From Paragorgia papillata (taxonomy: Eukaryota > Cnidaria > Anthozoa > Scleralcyonacea > Coralliidae), in the NCBI GenBank assembly GCA_035771165.1, contig JAWNZC010000351.1, positions 6,177,001 to 6,241,000 on the forward strand: a stretch of DNA of 64,000 nucleotides, written 5' to 3'. How positions within the stretch are numbered: position 1 is the stretch's first letter; every line of letters starts with the position of its first letter. Position numbers and translations under genes: made by a program. This document shows, piece after piece, positions 12,781 through 25,717 of the stretch. Below the pieces are notes generated by a model that ran no database searches, was not told the DNA's origin, and saw only the letters and a list, made by a program, of their open reading frames with translations.

Positions 12781-12879
12781 AATATTTTAACTGGACAGCA
12801 TAAAAATGTACGAAGATTTATAAGATATTTTATGTAATGTGGAAAAGTGCATTTTCAAACACAGGATGTATAGATCATA

Positions 12880-12968
12880 ATCGCCTTCGTCCTCGTCCTC
12901 CTTCGTCCTCCTCCTCATTATCATGATTGTCATCATCATGCCATCGTCATCGTCGTCGTCGTCATGAA
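12880..12968. repeat. Low-complexity CGTCCT / CATCGT tract
   Basis: Runs of TCGTCCTC, TCATCATC and (GTC)n about 90 bp long. Apparent poly-Asp/Arg frames here are repeat artefacts. Confidence 0.8.
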
Positions 12969-13301
12969 CAGTAAGCAGCAATAACAGCTGCACGACAGCA
13001 GCACCAAGACTACCACCACCATAATCGTCGTCATCACATCAATTAATTTATCACAAAATAAGATGAAACAACTGAACAGTAACAAACGTCTGTGATTTCT
13101 AAGCACTCTGAAGTTTTGAAATAGAGTCAGTTTTAGGGATAAAGATAAAAACATGGGCCCGCATTGACTGATCATAAGGCCTTTTAATGAAACGTTATGA
13201 AACACAGCGAAACATTTAAATTCATAAAAACTATATCTAATTTTTTTTACCAGTTCTTCGTATTATAATTTGCTATTTGATAATTATGCTGTATATTCCA
13301 G

Positions 13302-13553
13302 ATTGCAAAGAACCACTTTTTGGATCTGAGTTGGTCCTTGGAGAATATCATAATTATAAAAACAGCGGGGCAGTTCTTATCCAGACCAAACGCAGCTATG
13401 CTGATTGTGAAGATTATGAAATCAAGTACACGTGGAATAGCAGTCACCTCATAATTGGTCCAGTTTCGAGCAGTTACAGTGGAAAGTACGTTATGAGTTT
13501 GATGAACATTTCAGGAATATGGAAAAACTTTTCATTTTGCATCGAAGTTAAAC
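13302..13553 (+). CDS. RTK exon 2: degenerate Ig-like domain 1
   Basis: This 84-codon phase 1-1 exon (residues 25-108) follows a TATTCCAG acceptor and ends at AAAC|GTAAGT. It contains a WNSS motif (W69) and the strand-F-like SYSGKYVM, where an Ig domain normally reads DxGxYxC. Cysteines lie at 26, 60 and 104, but the usual second Ig cysteine is replaced by Met89, so the fold is Ig-like with altered disulfides. N-glycosylation sites (NSS, NIS, NFS) fit an extracellular position. A symmetric phase-1 exon per Ig domain is the normal architecture in this receptor group. Confidence 0.85.
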
Positions 13554-14083
13554 GTAAGTACAATTTGAACACGAAAACTTTTATAACCTGAAAAACCGTT
13601 CGTTTTAGGCAAGAGAGTATTTTTGCTATGTATCTTTATTTAAATCAGTATGGAATCCAACTCACAATGTTGCATATGTTCTTCCTTGGAGCCATGCATA
13701 TATACTATTTACAGAATGAGTGGCCGTTCTGTATCGGGGTATACAGACAAAAAGCGAAGCCGAGTGCCTGTATCCCAATACAGGACGGACATTAAGTTAG
13801 CTAAAACTACATCATGTTAAAAGCTGATAAACTTTCGAGGTAAGGTTTAATAGGCTACGATTATTAAATTAGTGATGTGAGCATGCGCTTTGATTTAGTA
13901 TTAGTCCCATATTTTATATTCTAAGTGACGTGCCATAAATTGCCGTTCTGATGATCATTTGTTAATGTTATTGAACAAATGTTGTTCACCAAATCGGTTT
14001 GCATCTTCACCTTGTATGAGGACGCTTCCAGCGTATCTCACTCAAGATAGTTGAATGCGAAGTGTCTGTACACTTGCTACAGA

Positions 14084-14524
14084 ACTGATATCAGTGTCTG
14101 TAAATGTGATACAGAACATAGTTAGTGGAGGGGGGTGGTTTGGAAGCTCCATTGTCTTTCAAGATTATGGAATGGTCATGTTATTGTGTTCATGTTGGAG
14201 GAAGGCAATTGGTTGAAGAAAGGAAATTCTATGGACATGTGACGACGAAGGACTACACAACGAACAAAGGACTTACAACACGTGACGATGAAGGAGTGAA
14301 GGACTACACTAATTAAACCCGAACGTTGGTATTGGATGACTGCTTCATTATACAGAAAATACAATACGTTCAGTGACCATGGAATTAGACAAATTGAACA
14401 AAAACATGGAACAATGACTTTTGCCGAGTTTCCAAACCATCCCCCTCCACTAACTATGTGCAGAATTTTTTTTTTGTTAAGCAGTTCTGTATCGATCACA
14501 TTCATAGACACTGATATCAGTTCT
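14084..14524. mobile_element. Fold-back element, ~440 bp
   Basis: The arms ACTGATATCAGTGTCTGTAA..GATACAGAAC (14085-14117) and GTTCTGTATC..ATAGACACTGATATCAG (14484-14522) are inverted. A second inner pair (GTTAGTGGAGGGGGGTGG at 14120 and CATCCCCCTCCACTAAC at 14439) also pairs. Related TTCTGTATCGGGGT tracts at 13730 and 14520 suggest an older outer end. It lies in intron 2 of the kinase gene. Confidence 0.7.
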
Positions 14525-14961
14525 GTATCGGGGTTAATAATATACATGAAAAAATATCTCGACTGTGATTGGCTGATTCCAGTGCAGTTAATCCCAAACA
14601 ACAGTGCAGAATTGTGTTATCACAGTGCAAAAATCTGTAATCACAATGCAATAATCTGTTATCACTAAGAACCAATCAAATTGATTGTACAGCGGATTTT
14701 TCCCGACACAAAACAAACAAAGATGGCGGCCAAGATTCGGCGGTTTTGGGGATAATTTGTCCAAATTTGAAGCTAGTTATGCAAGTGAAGTACCTACAAG
14801 AAGACCAGAAGCTTCTTTATGTCTCGAGTAAACTTTTTCAAGTAGTAAAGGAAGCGAAGCGTTTTCAACAAATAAATATGCGAGGAGTGGACGGCTAAAC
14901 ACGTACGTTAAAATGTTAGTACAGTTGTTTTGAACATTTTTTCATGTATATTATTAATAAG

Positions 14962-15122
14962 TAATAGCATGGTTTCTCGTGCAATTTGGAAAAACATGCA
15001 CTCGTGAGTTTTTCAAATACTTCAAATAGCACTCGTCCTTCGGACTCGTGCTATTTTGACAGTATTTGAAAAACTCACTCGTGCATGTTTTTTTCCAAAT
15101 TGCACTCGAAACCATGCTATTA
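14962..15122. mobile_element. 161-bp near-perfect hairpin MITE
   Basis: TAATAGCATGGTTTC.. and ..GAAACCATGCTATTA bound two ~70-bp arms that are almost exact reverse complements (GTGCAATTTGGAAAAACATG / CATG..TTTTTCCAAATTGCA, then GAGTTTTTCAAATAC / GTATTTGAAAAACTC). The tip is CGTCCTTCGGACTCG. It has no coding content. Confidence 0.8.
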
Positions 15123-15539
15123 CCTATACAAACAGACATTGATTAAACCTTAATTTCTTTTGAATTTTCCTCATGAATTCAGTGATGGATTTACAGGGGG
15201 GTGCGCACCCCTGGCCCTTGGCCAAGGGGGCAGGGGGTGCCAATTACTCAATTATCCAAAATCCCAACTGATTCGGCAAGTATTAAAACAACAAGTATAT
15301 CGCTTTGAAGTCATTTTTATTTTTTAATAATGGAAATGCTGCATTTTGAATACGTCGGGGGTGCATATGTAGCAGCTACCTAAGATTCGATTTATTGGAT
15401 TTTCCCCGTTATTTTCTATAATTTTAAATGTATTTGTATAATAAAACGTCCACTTTATCCCTACATTTATTTGACATCTTCCAGGTTTGATTAAATGCGC
15501 TATTGAAAACACGATTTAAAACTTTTAAATCTTTCTTCA

Positions 15540-15620
15540 AAGTACCGTCAGAATTTCAGAGTTCCAAATTTCAAAAAATTTTCGGGGGGGCATGCCCCCG
15601 GACCCCCCTGGGAATGGTTT
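15540..15620. repeat. Dispersed repeat R2, copy 2
   Basis: AAAAAATTTTCGGGGGGGCA then TGCCCCCGGACCCCCC, matching 61921-61960 inverted and the 7090 copy. Confidence 0.55.
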
Positions 15621-16330
15621 GTTTTGTGTGATTCTCACAAGCAAATGTCGCACACACGAGAGACTGTAATTCATAAGTTAATTGTGGGGTTTTTCCAACC
15701 CCAATTAGTTGTTTAGCATTCTTATGTTCTCTCTGTTTTCTATAAGACGCTAAAAGATGAAAGATTGCGGCGCGCTGACGTGTAGCCGCTGGCTCGTGAG
15801 ATAGCTTTATATTAAGCCATGCACACGGAAACATGGGCTCTGGGAACGAGAATACAAGCGATGCTTTTGACGCCAAGGATTTAGCGGTTTTATGACGATA
15901 TCGCGTTTGTGAAGAAAAGTATTGAGCATTCCACATACATGTAAATACATTTGTGGTGCGCTGACGTACTAGCGGCTAGCTCGTCAATCAGCTTTATAAT
16001 TTCGCTTGTAAGTTTGTGCAGAATTGATAGCCACAGCCACACAAACTTCATGGGCTCTGGCATTGTCGCATTGAGAATGAAGCGATGTTTTTGACGCGAG
16101 GAATTTTGGCGGTTTTTTGACGATCCGTTTACGACTGTTTCCAAAGATTCTTCCATTGGAAGATCCTTTTCATAGTCAGGCATAGCATTTAAGAGTTAGT
16201 GTAAATTATAAGTTACGATACGATATAATGATGTTAAGTAAGACAAATGTTTATTAAACGGTCTGTGAAATTTCCAGAAGCAAGTTAAAAAATTAATTTT
16301 TAATTTTAATTTTATATTTCCTTTTTTTAG

Positions 16331-16600
16331 ACCGAGAACCGCAAGTGACATCAAAACACCTAATTGTTGATAAAGGAGATACGATAAATATGACTTGTAC
16401 TTACGAAAGCAATTGTAATGCACTTTGGTACAAAGTCTCTAAAATGAATCCATTACACATTGCTGAGAAGAAAATACTTGGTGGCTACATGAGAGCAATC
16501 ACTTATGTTAAGGGTAACGCAAAAAGATCGTATATGAAGTACTCGTACAAATGTGAAATCTCCACAGGACAAAAAGCTGTTGTAACTTTAGAAGTAAAAG
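16331..16600 (+). CDS. RTK exon 3: Ig-like domain 2
   Basis: This 90-codon phase 1-1 exon (residues 109-198) runs from CTTTTTTTAG to AAAG|GTATAG. It shows a canonical Ig core: MTC (C131), LWYK (W141) and YSYKC (C183), then a closing VVTLEVK strand. This is the most typical Ig domain of the first three. It carries one N-glycosylation site (NMT) before the first cysteine. Confidence 0.9.
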
Positions 16601-16969
16601 GTATAGAAAAAAAAAATATATATATTTTTTTCCCTTATATATAACAAGGGGAAGTAATGATTTCATGTGGAAAATAGTTATTTTAGTAGTATATTCTGAA
16701 AATTTCTTTATATTGCAATTTAAGAATACGTGCTAATAAAATATTTGGTATACTTTCAGTAAAAAAAAACAACCCTTAAATATATATATATGAATAACAT
16801 TTACACGTTTATAATCTTCAACTTGCTTTGTAAATTATAGAAAATATTTCTAAATTAACGCTCTACGTATAGCAGAGAAAAACCAATAAAGAATTGAACA
16901 GAACGTGATCTGGTAGAATTCTAAGTATACTAAGTTATGAAGTAATAATAATTTTATACACTGCAAAAC

Positions 16970-17150
16970 CTCCAAATCTTGTCAAGATAAATTTTCTTAT
17001 TTTAAGATTCTATTTCTTGTTTTAAGATATTTAATTTTGTTTTAAGACAAAATATCTTGTCAAGAAAACCCATGTAAGATTATTATCTTGTAGACGGGAC
17101 AAGAAAATCTTAAAACAAGATTTTTCTCTTAAAACAAGTTTTTAGGGATT
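16970..17150. repeat. Fold-back repeat built of TCTTGTTTTAAGA units
   Basis: Several direct and inverted copies of CTTGTTTTAAGA and AAGACAAAATATCTTGTC alternate, so the whole stretch folds on itself. It ends in TTTTTAGGGATTTGCAGT against AACTGCAAAACC-like sequence at 16960. Intron 3 of the kinase gene. Confidence 0.6.
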
Positions 17151-17545
17151 TGCAGTCATGTATATATGCATGCATATAGATTAGCCGTTATGACCTCGTT
17201 TTAAAGTAAAAATTATTTTGAATTTCCCACTTGAAAACGAGATCATAAGGGTTAATTTATATAAAAATAAAAGAATATTAATTCGTTCGCCATTTCTGAA
17301 ATATAAGGTCTATAATGTCCATAATTTTTATGCCAAGCTTAAACAATTTAAAAAAAAGTAAGAAATTTGGCTCTTTTACAACCAGAGTAAAATTTTAAAA
17401 CGTCAAGAAGCAAGTATATGTTTACATTTTACCCGCGACCCTCTAATTCTACTCTTACTAGTATTAGTTTGAGTTGCTAGAATAATTTCAACTGTTTCTG
17501 TTTATTAACTATAGTATTTATAAATATCTCCATTGTATTTTGTAG

Positions 17546-17914
17546 ATTTGAAGGAGCCAAACATGAAGCTAACACATGTATCAACTTGGTATCCTGAAAA
17601 TTCAAAGGCAGCTATTAAATTAAGCATCTTTGGATCTCCTTTACCAAACTTGACATGCATACATAAAAGAAATATGGAAGAAATACTTTCCTGTTCAAAA
17701 GCTAACATGAGAAACATTTTGTACGCAGCAAAAAGCAGGCCATGCAAATCGCAAAATGGACGTTATATGCTTTCTTCGTCTATCAATCAATCGCCGAAAG
17801 TAATTTTGCAGATACAACAAGTAAAACTTGAAAAGGATAATGGTACCATATCATGCAGTCTCATCAACTCTAAAGCGCAAAGAAAAAACTTTACTTTAGT
17901 GGTTAATATCGGTG
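17546..17914 (+). CDS. RTK exon 4: Ig-like domain 3
   Basis: This 123-codon phase 1-1 exon (residues 199-321) begins after TTTTGTAG and ends GGTG|GTACGT. The tail IQQVKLEKDNGTISC is a clear Ig strand E-F signature ending in C302. The expected first Ig cysteine is Ile226, in the run KLSIFG before GSPLPNLTC, and a cysteine (C236) sits where the core tryptophan would be. The domain is therefore non-canonical, with extra cysteines at 248 and 265. N-glycosylation sites NLT, NGT and NFT are present. Confidence 0.88.
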
Positions 17915-17956
17915 GTACGTAATTATACCATATCTCTGCTTATTATTTATTACTAA

Positions 17957-19385
<1,429 letters not shown>

Positions 19386-19648
19386 AGGACGGAGACAGAG
19401 ACAGAGGCAAAAACATAACCACCTGACGGAGGTAATAATTGCAATCAAGCATTTTTTCAATTATTTTTACTACACGGAGAAACTTTTATGAAATTTTCAT
19501 CCAATTTTCAACAAAATTAAACCAAAATTCAATTATTTGGTCCTTGATCTATGATCAATCTTTCGACAAACTTTCATATAAAGCAGACTGAACTGCATAG
19601 TGGTAATAAAAACCTAACAATTAATCGTTTTACTCTCTTTTCTTCAAG

Positions 19649-19942
19649 TCTCCCCGCAACTAAACGTTACAAGAAACAGCAATAATAGCAACTTCATTGA
19701 TTGCATCGTCAGGGCAAATCCTTCCCCAGAAATATCTTGGAAGCAGTGTAATGAAAATGGTACAAACTGTAAGTATCTAAAGAAGAAAGCTAACAAAGAA
19801 GAAGTTGGATATGGAATATATAAAAGTAGTATCCTATTGAACACTTCCCGCTCGCACGTGGTTGAATGCGAAACTAAAAATATAATTGGTAGTGGTAAAG
19901 GCAGCTACATATTTCGAAAACAGCTGAATAAACCGATAAAAG
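19649..19942 (+). CDS. RTK exon 5: Ig-like domain 4 (membrane proximal)
   Basis: This 98-codon phase 1-1 exon (residues 322-419) lies between TCTTCAAG and AAAG|GTGGGT. It is a textbook I-set core: FIDC (C340), NPSPEISWK (W352) and VVECETKN (C395). Two extra cysteines (355, 362) may form a local disulfide. Several N-x-S/T sites (NVT, NNS, NGT, NTS) mark it as extracellular. It lies just downstream of the Penelope-like element in intron 4. Confidence 0.9.
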
Positions 19943-20579
19943 GTGGGTTTTTGTATAAATTCTTATGAATTATGACCCGTCAACGTGTTATTCTCTTGTG
20001 GTCAGTTCCTTGGAACCATCTGACTCAAACATATAGTGAGTCAGATGCTTGTAACAAACCCTAGAAAACTATTGCCTATATTTCATTTGGCCCTACGCGA
20101 TGCTCCAAAATCACTGCTTCAAGAAAAAGGTAGAAAGAGCTACGATGATCTTAAAAACAAACGTGTTCATCATTAATGTCTAATTAAGCTGCCAACATGT
20201 CCAGAACTGACACGTAACACTGTTCCAAGCTCATAAGATATTGTTAGAGTTCTAGCTTTAACTGGAACAGTTAGTTACTCGTGTAACTGGCGTAAAGCAT
20301 GTGGCACAAACTTTACGCCTTCTGCATGGAATGGGACTGAAAATTAATCCATGTGTTTGAAGTGCAAATATATATTTAAAGTAATCGGCAATTTTGAAAA
20401 AAGTCGTGCTGTTCAAAAGCCATTCAGTCGTTGTCCTGGTCCTGATGACTGCATGCTCAAAATGTTTAATCCCTAAAATCAAAATGGTGATGATGATGAT
20501 GCTCATCCATCACATTTACTTGTTTATCAGAATCAGAAACAAAGCCTGAAAGCGCCGTGATAAATAAATTAATTAAGTT

Positions 20580-20850
20580 TTAGATACAGATATCCCAGAG
20601 TCTTCTCAGCGCAGTGTGAGCTTGACTAGTTTGCGCGCGCATACATTGCGAGGTTGTGCACTTGCCTTTGTTTGACCCACCCAGGGGCACCCACCTACAC
20701 CTAATAAAATGCAAGGTAAAATATACATTTCCACTGCTTTGACAGTGTGCCTGATGCCTGAGGTGGGCTGTGGCTGGGTTTCCATGGTTACCTCTGCTCA
20801 AGGGGATTGCATTCCCCCTTGTTGCTCGGCACCAACCATATAGCTCCAAT
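20580..20850. repeat. GC-rich unidentified block, possible SINE or structured RNA
   Basis: A 270-bp segment with clearly higher GC than the surrounding intron 5, containing CCCACCCAGGGGCACCCACC and an inverted AAGGGGATTGCATTCCCCCTT stem. It has no splice context and no recognisable protein. I could not assign it to a tRNA, 5S or snRNA. Confidence 0.35.
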
Positions 20851-21083
20851 AACTACAATTGGCGATCTATTCTTATTGTACAACGTTTCGATGTCATCAA
20901 AAATAGATGTTTTATCGCTGATATTTGCGTCTAACTCTACTAAACATTATTTATTCATAATTTAATTTTGTTTGATTTAATTTTACAGCAGTGTGTTTGT
21001 GAATTCTTTTTATGTATACTTCAGCCGTCTGTAAAGTAAATCTATACCCTATATTCAGATTAAATTATTTAATATAATTTTAG

Positions 21084-21229
21084 AAGACGTCGACAAAGTT
21101 TTCTTCATATTCGTCGGATGTGGATTATTTTTTCTCCTCGTCGTTGTTATTGTAGTAGGTCTGTACTGGAGAGAGCGTAAACGAAAAAATGCATATAAAA
21201 AAATTTTGATGGCAAACAGTAACTATCAG
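21084..21229 (+). CDS. RTK exon 6: transmembrane and juxtamembrane segment
   Basis: This exon encodes residues 420-468, entered in phase 1 and left in phase 0 (CAG|GTATGT). A ~23-residue hydrophobic segment (about 425-448, rich in V, F, L and I) is followed at once by the basic stop-transfer run RERKRK, giving a type I single-pass orientation with the kinase in the cytosol. TM on its own exon with a phase-1 entry matches FGFR/VEGFR-type genes. Confidence 0.9.
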
Positions 21230-21957
21230 GTATGTATCGACATAGTTAATATTTAATTTTACTTTATTTTATTTTATTTTCCCTAGTACGCTGTATGACC
21301 ATTAAAAGTAGGTAAACTAGATGTGCGCATCCCAAGATGGACCTGTAAGGCTAAATCCACTTGACCTAACTTGAAATACCCCTAGCCCCAACATTTGTTT
21401 GGTTTAGGTTAAAATTAAAGCACTCCTAAAATTATAAAGTATGTCGTCAAAACTTCAGCGTTGAAGATTTTTAACCTTATAAGTTATTGAGATTTTCGTA
21501 ATGATGCCAACAAGGCATGTATATAATGACCTAAAATAAGAAAAGGAGAATTGTAGAAGATTTAATACTCATGTGTACTTTGTGAACAATTTCATTGTAC
21601 TTTCCGCTTACAATTTAAAGATTGAATTCTTCAATAATATCCATGGAGAAAATTTGTAGTTTAAACAGAGAATAATACATGGCTGCGCGGAAATATGAAA
21701 TTTATTTTGAGGTTTGAGATATCTTGGTCGACATGAGAGAAATAAATTTCATATTTCCAAGCATTCATGCATTGTTTTTAGTAGTGGCGTAAACATCAAT
21801 ATAAAACACTCTATTTTATGTAATAAAAGTTCTTAAAATATTTAACGGTACCGCTAATTTGTTCATATGCGCATCTATACTAATATATACAACAATACTT
21901 TGATTTACGCAAAAACTGTTTTAACATTTTCTTGCATGGTTTTCCGATACGTCACTG

Positions 21958-22095
21958 CTTGACGAGTAAAATCGTCTAGCGTTACACAGAGTAAAAAGGT
22001 ATGGTATTAGACAGAGTAAAAAATGTTAGTTTTCCGAGACGTATACGTCCCCTCAGTCGAGTAAAATCCTCTGGCGTTAGACAGGGCAGAAAAAA
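21958..22095. repeat. Two copies of short repeat R3
   Basis: GACGAGTAAAATCGTCTAGCG..CAGAGTAAAAAGG (21961) and CGAGTAAAATCCTCTGGCG..AGACAGGGCAG (22058), about 97 bp apart. Confidence 0.6.
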
Positions 22096-22111
22096 TCCCA
22101 CAACAAAAATG

Positions 22112-22184
22112 CCAACCTCGTACCCAGGGTCTTATCTCCGCTGCGCTGCGAAAAGACCCTGGTTGGGGCTGGTCACGTGTTTCG
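22112..22184 (+). repeat. Repeat R4, left copy of an inverted pair
   Basis: AACCTCGTACCCAGGGTCTT..ATCTCCGC..AGACCCTGGTTGGGGCTGGT + CACGTG. The inverted partner lies at 23728-23816, about 1.6 kb away in the same intron (intron 6). Confidence 0.7.
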
Positions 22185-23727
22185 AGGGCGAAAGTATAAC
22201 TTACTGGGGGTGGGTAATTTTGAAACGTGGCTAAACTGAATCACGCAGACAATGTTTTTAATTATAATCTGATTTACAGTATTTTATTGTAACAAGATAT
22301 AAAGGTGTACGTTAATTCTCATGAAAGCCAGACTGCATGCCCAAATCGATGTTTATTCACGTCGCTTTCCTCAGCGTTGTGCGATACTGTATATAAACTG
22401 TGCCGTAGAAACAGAAGTCGCCGTCCTGATTGAAGGCCTCTAATAAGTCTCGATTTGCTTTTGCGTATAAATCTCTTCAGTTGATTAGCGTCTTGGGTTT
22501 TATTCGTCAAAGTCTGCCCGAAACACCGCCAATTTTTCGTTAGCCGTTTTGTGTCCCCCCGCCGCTTCGCCTTTGTTGTTTTTATTGTAGAAACTGTCAA
22601 TTTTCAAGCGTTTTGCTTCGTTTCTGTCTGTTTGCGTTTATACGAAATGTTTGCCTAAAAGACAAAGACTATCAATAAACTATGAAGATTTAGAATACTA
22701 GAGAAAAGTAATACAAATGCGCCTGAGTTGTTTACGGAGTCGCAAGAACGAAAAATATATAATTTAATACGTTGGCTGAAGCGAAGTAAACATATTTATT
22801 AAAATATACTATTTAAACGTTGGTCATGATGCATTAATTTAGATCTTTCGAAATTTAACGTTTATAACGAAGTATTTGTTTGTAATACTAGTATATTATT
22901 ATACAGTGACAAGAAAAACATTGAACAAGCTAGCAACAACGTTCAGCGCGCGATATAATATTAAATACTGTGAAATGTTAACAAAAATAAGTAAAACGCG
23001 ATACTGAGAGCCAAACAACTTTAATGAAATTGAGTTGACAACATAAACTTGTGGCTCCTTTTATGATGAATTAACGTTATTAAATTTCCTCACTATCAAG
23101 ACTATGCGAAATTCACAAATTCTTTTGGTTATTAACAATCGTTTGAACCTCCATTCGAACGAAAGCGTGGAAATCATCCCACTGCATCTCTCCAAACGAC
23201 CAAGGCTCGCAGAATACACATACAGATTTAACACCTTGGGCTTGCAGCTGTCAACAACTCAACTAGGCTTTAGACTCTTATTTTAGAAATTTCAAGAGGT
23301 TAGTTCATTACTTTTACTTTTTCTTTAAATTGATTTCTAAATCGTATCAACAACAGTTTGGTGCCGTTTCGTGCAGCGGCGGGTGTAAAGTAGCCATTTA
23401 TACTTGAACTATATTGCTGATTTTTAAAACGCTATATAGCTAACCTTTTAAACCCGCTTACTGTTAAATTTAAAACTCTCTGTTCCATATTCAGGCGGCT
23501 AAATATCACATCACTGATGACTGTAGAAATCCATTCGAAGAATAGAATCTCTTTAAATTTGCTGCTCGTCGAATTGAACGACGTCGAAGTTCAGAATTGT
23601 TCCTTCGCTAATACCAGATTGTTCTCCATGGAGTGTTTAATTTTCGCAATGAGCTTTCCAGGTATTGCGACAAATTTTCAAAATAACCACCCGACCCTGA
23701 CAAGAAAAGTTTGTTATCTCCCATATT

Positions 23728-23816
23728 CTGGGAGACACGTGACCAGCCCCAACCAGGGTCTATTCGAAGCGGGGGGCGGGGGCGGGGGAGCGGAGATAAG
23801 ACCCTGGGTACGAGGT
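23728..23816 (-). repeat. Repeat R4, right copy of an inverted pair
   Basis: Reverse complement of 22112-22184, with an inserted (GGGGGC)n tract at 23772-23793. The pair could fold intron 6 into a long hairpin loop. The intervening 1.5 kb shows no recognised gene; one 93-codon minus-strand frame (22319-22600) has no known motif. Confidence 0.7.
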
Positions 23817-23923
23817 TGCAAAAATGCATGGAAAGCCTTTCATTGAAAGAATAAAAGACTTTGACAGTTTTAAAAGTAATAATATGCCTCATCTTGTTAT
23901 TGGAAACTTTACTTTGCATTTAG

Positions 23924-24206
23924 ATCGATCCACTGAAAACTTTAAATGAGCAAATTCACAATCTTCCCTACGATAAAGATTGGGAGTTTCCATACACTTA
24001 CTTGGAATTCAAAGAAGTTCTTGGTTGTGGCGCTTTTGGAAAAGTATATAAAGCACTTGCCAATGGCATTGGTATGCTCAATTCTCGAGACAAAAGTGCT
24101 GATGCTAAAAAACAGCGAAAACAGCTGAAAAAGGCTCGAGAAAAAATGAAATTTACTCATACCGAGGAAAACAAGAGCACCATTGTTGCAGTTAAAACAA
24201 CCAAAG
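23924..24206 (+). CDS. RTK exon 7: kinase N-lobe, glycine loop and catalytic lysine
   Basis: Residues 469-562 carry DKDWEFP, the glycine loop GCGAFGKV (502-509) and VAVK with catalytic Lys559. The stretch between strands beta2 and beta3 is unusually long and strongly basic (about residues 519-552, including KKQRKQLKKAREK), compared with the short hairpin in FGFR or PDGFR. The phase is 0 in and 1 out; the donor is AAAG|GTCAGT. Confidence 0.92.
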
Positions 24207-24407
24207 GTCAGTATATGACAGAGTGACAGACATGTTATTTTTAACAATTATATTATGATAGAGTCGTATAATCACGCCGTTTTCACAGGTGGGCAACAGT
24301 GAACTCTATATATACCTGGAAGGCTGACTCCAGCAATCAGTGGACGAAAAAGTGAGGCAAAAATGGCGGACATGGGGAATTTTTGGACGTCAGTTTCAGG
24401 CCCTACG

Positions 24408-25717
24408 CTCCGCAGGCCCTCGTTGCATCATGGACAGGTCACACACGCCGAATTTAGGGCCTGCAAGATCCTGTAAAAAAATTGGCAAACTTGGCACGGA
24501 ATAAATTTGCATAATTAACTACCATTGTTAATAGCCATGGCTATATCCGAAGATTTTGAAGGACATTGAAGATTACGACATACGAATCCTAGCTTTAAAA
24601 TGAAGGAATTGTTGAAAAAAGCAATTACGGTTGAACTTTGTCACCTTTCGGCCAGAATAATCAACGAAAATGCAATTTAGTCTACCCAGAGACTCTTGGA
24701 TTTATAGTTTTTCGGTTTCCACAACAACTGGAACTTGAATTACGCTACACTATATAGCCTACAATTTAACAAAATTAAATCTCGTTAACTCTTGGTCAGT
24801 TGACAGTCTTCGATAGCTAAATAAACAAAAAAAAACAATAAGAAAAACCTGTACTTTCCTGACAGTCGAATTTGCTTTTGTTTGGCAGATATTTTTTCCT
24901 TCAATTCCTTTTTGTCGCTAAAAATATTATTGGCAGAAGGTCGGTAATTCTAAAACATATTGATTTCTTCATTGTCATGATCTGTAAGAAAATTTGACCG
25001 AATTTCCTGGTGGGTCACAGTGTTAAAAGAACTTGGACGTACGTTTGTCGAACAGTGGCCGGAAACAATTTACAGGCCCTCTCAAAACTATCGCCTCTAG
25101 GGCCTACAATCCTGGACAAAATTGTTGGGACACTTTGCCGATTTTGCCGATTTTCGCATAGTGTCCCAAGCACTTTTGTCCAGGATTGTCTGAAAATGAC
25201 GAATTAAACAAAATCGAAGAAAAAAACAATTTGGGGGCGGCGATTCTGCGCAGTTTGCTCGAAAATGACATAAATACGCTCCCACATGCATGAACAACAA
25301 ATTGGTTCTGGGGTATAGAAGTTGCAATGTTACAAAGTTAAAAAGCTGTGTTTTATTGAAAAATCATAAACTCGTCATTTTCAGACAATCCTGGACAAAA
25401 TTGTTGGGACACTTTGCCGATTTTGCCGATGGACAAAATTGTTGGGACACTTTGCCGATTTTGCCGATTTTCGCATAGTGTCCCAAGCACTTTTGTCCAG
25501 GATTGTCTGAAAATGACGAATTAAACAAAATCGAAGAAAAAAACAATTTGGGGGCCACATAAAATCATAAACTCGTCATTTTCAGACAATCCTGGACAAA
25601 ATTGTTGGGACATAGTCTCGCTGTGCATAATGGGGTCAGTCCCCATTTTGTTTACAGGATCTGGCAGGCCCTCTCAAAAGTGTGACCTGTCCATGATGCA
25701 ACGAGGGCCTGCGGAGG
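24408..25717. mobile_element. 1.3-kb fold-back element with nested hairpins
   Basis: The arms CTCCGCAGGCCCTCGTTGCA..TCATGGACAGGTCACAC (24408-24444) and its reverse complement (25681-25717), extended by AGGGCCTGC.AGATCCTGTAA (24456-24476 / 25652-25672), define a long inverted repeat in intron 7. Inside, a ~86-bp hairpin (CCTGGACAAAATTGTTGGGA..GTGTCCCAAGCACTTTTGTC) occurs at 25108-25193 and 25387-25506, with a third partial copy at 25590. Confidence 0.7.

Noticed and set aside
14176..14601. 141-codon minus-strand frame
   Set aside because: It lies across both arms of a fold-back element; no domain or splice signal.
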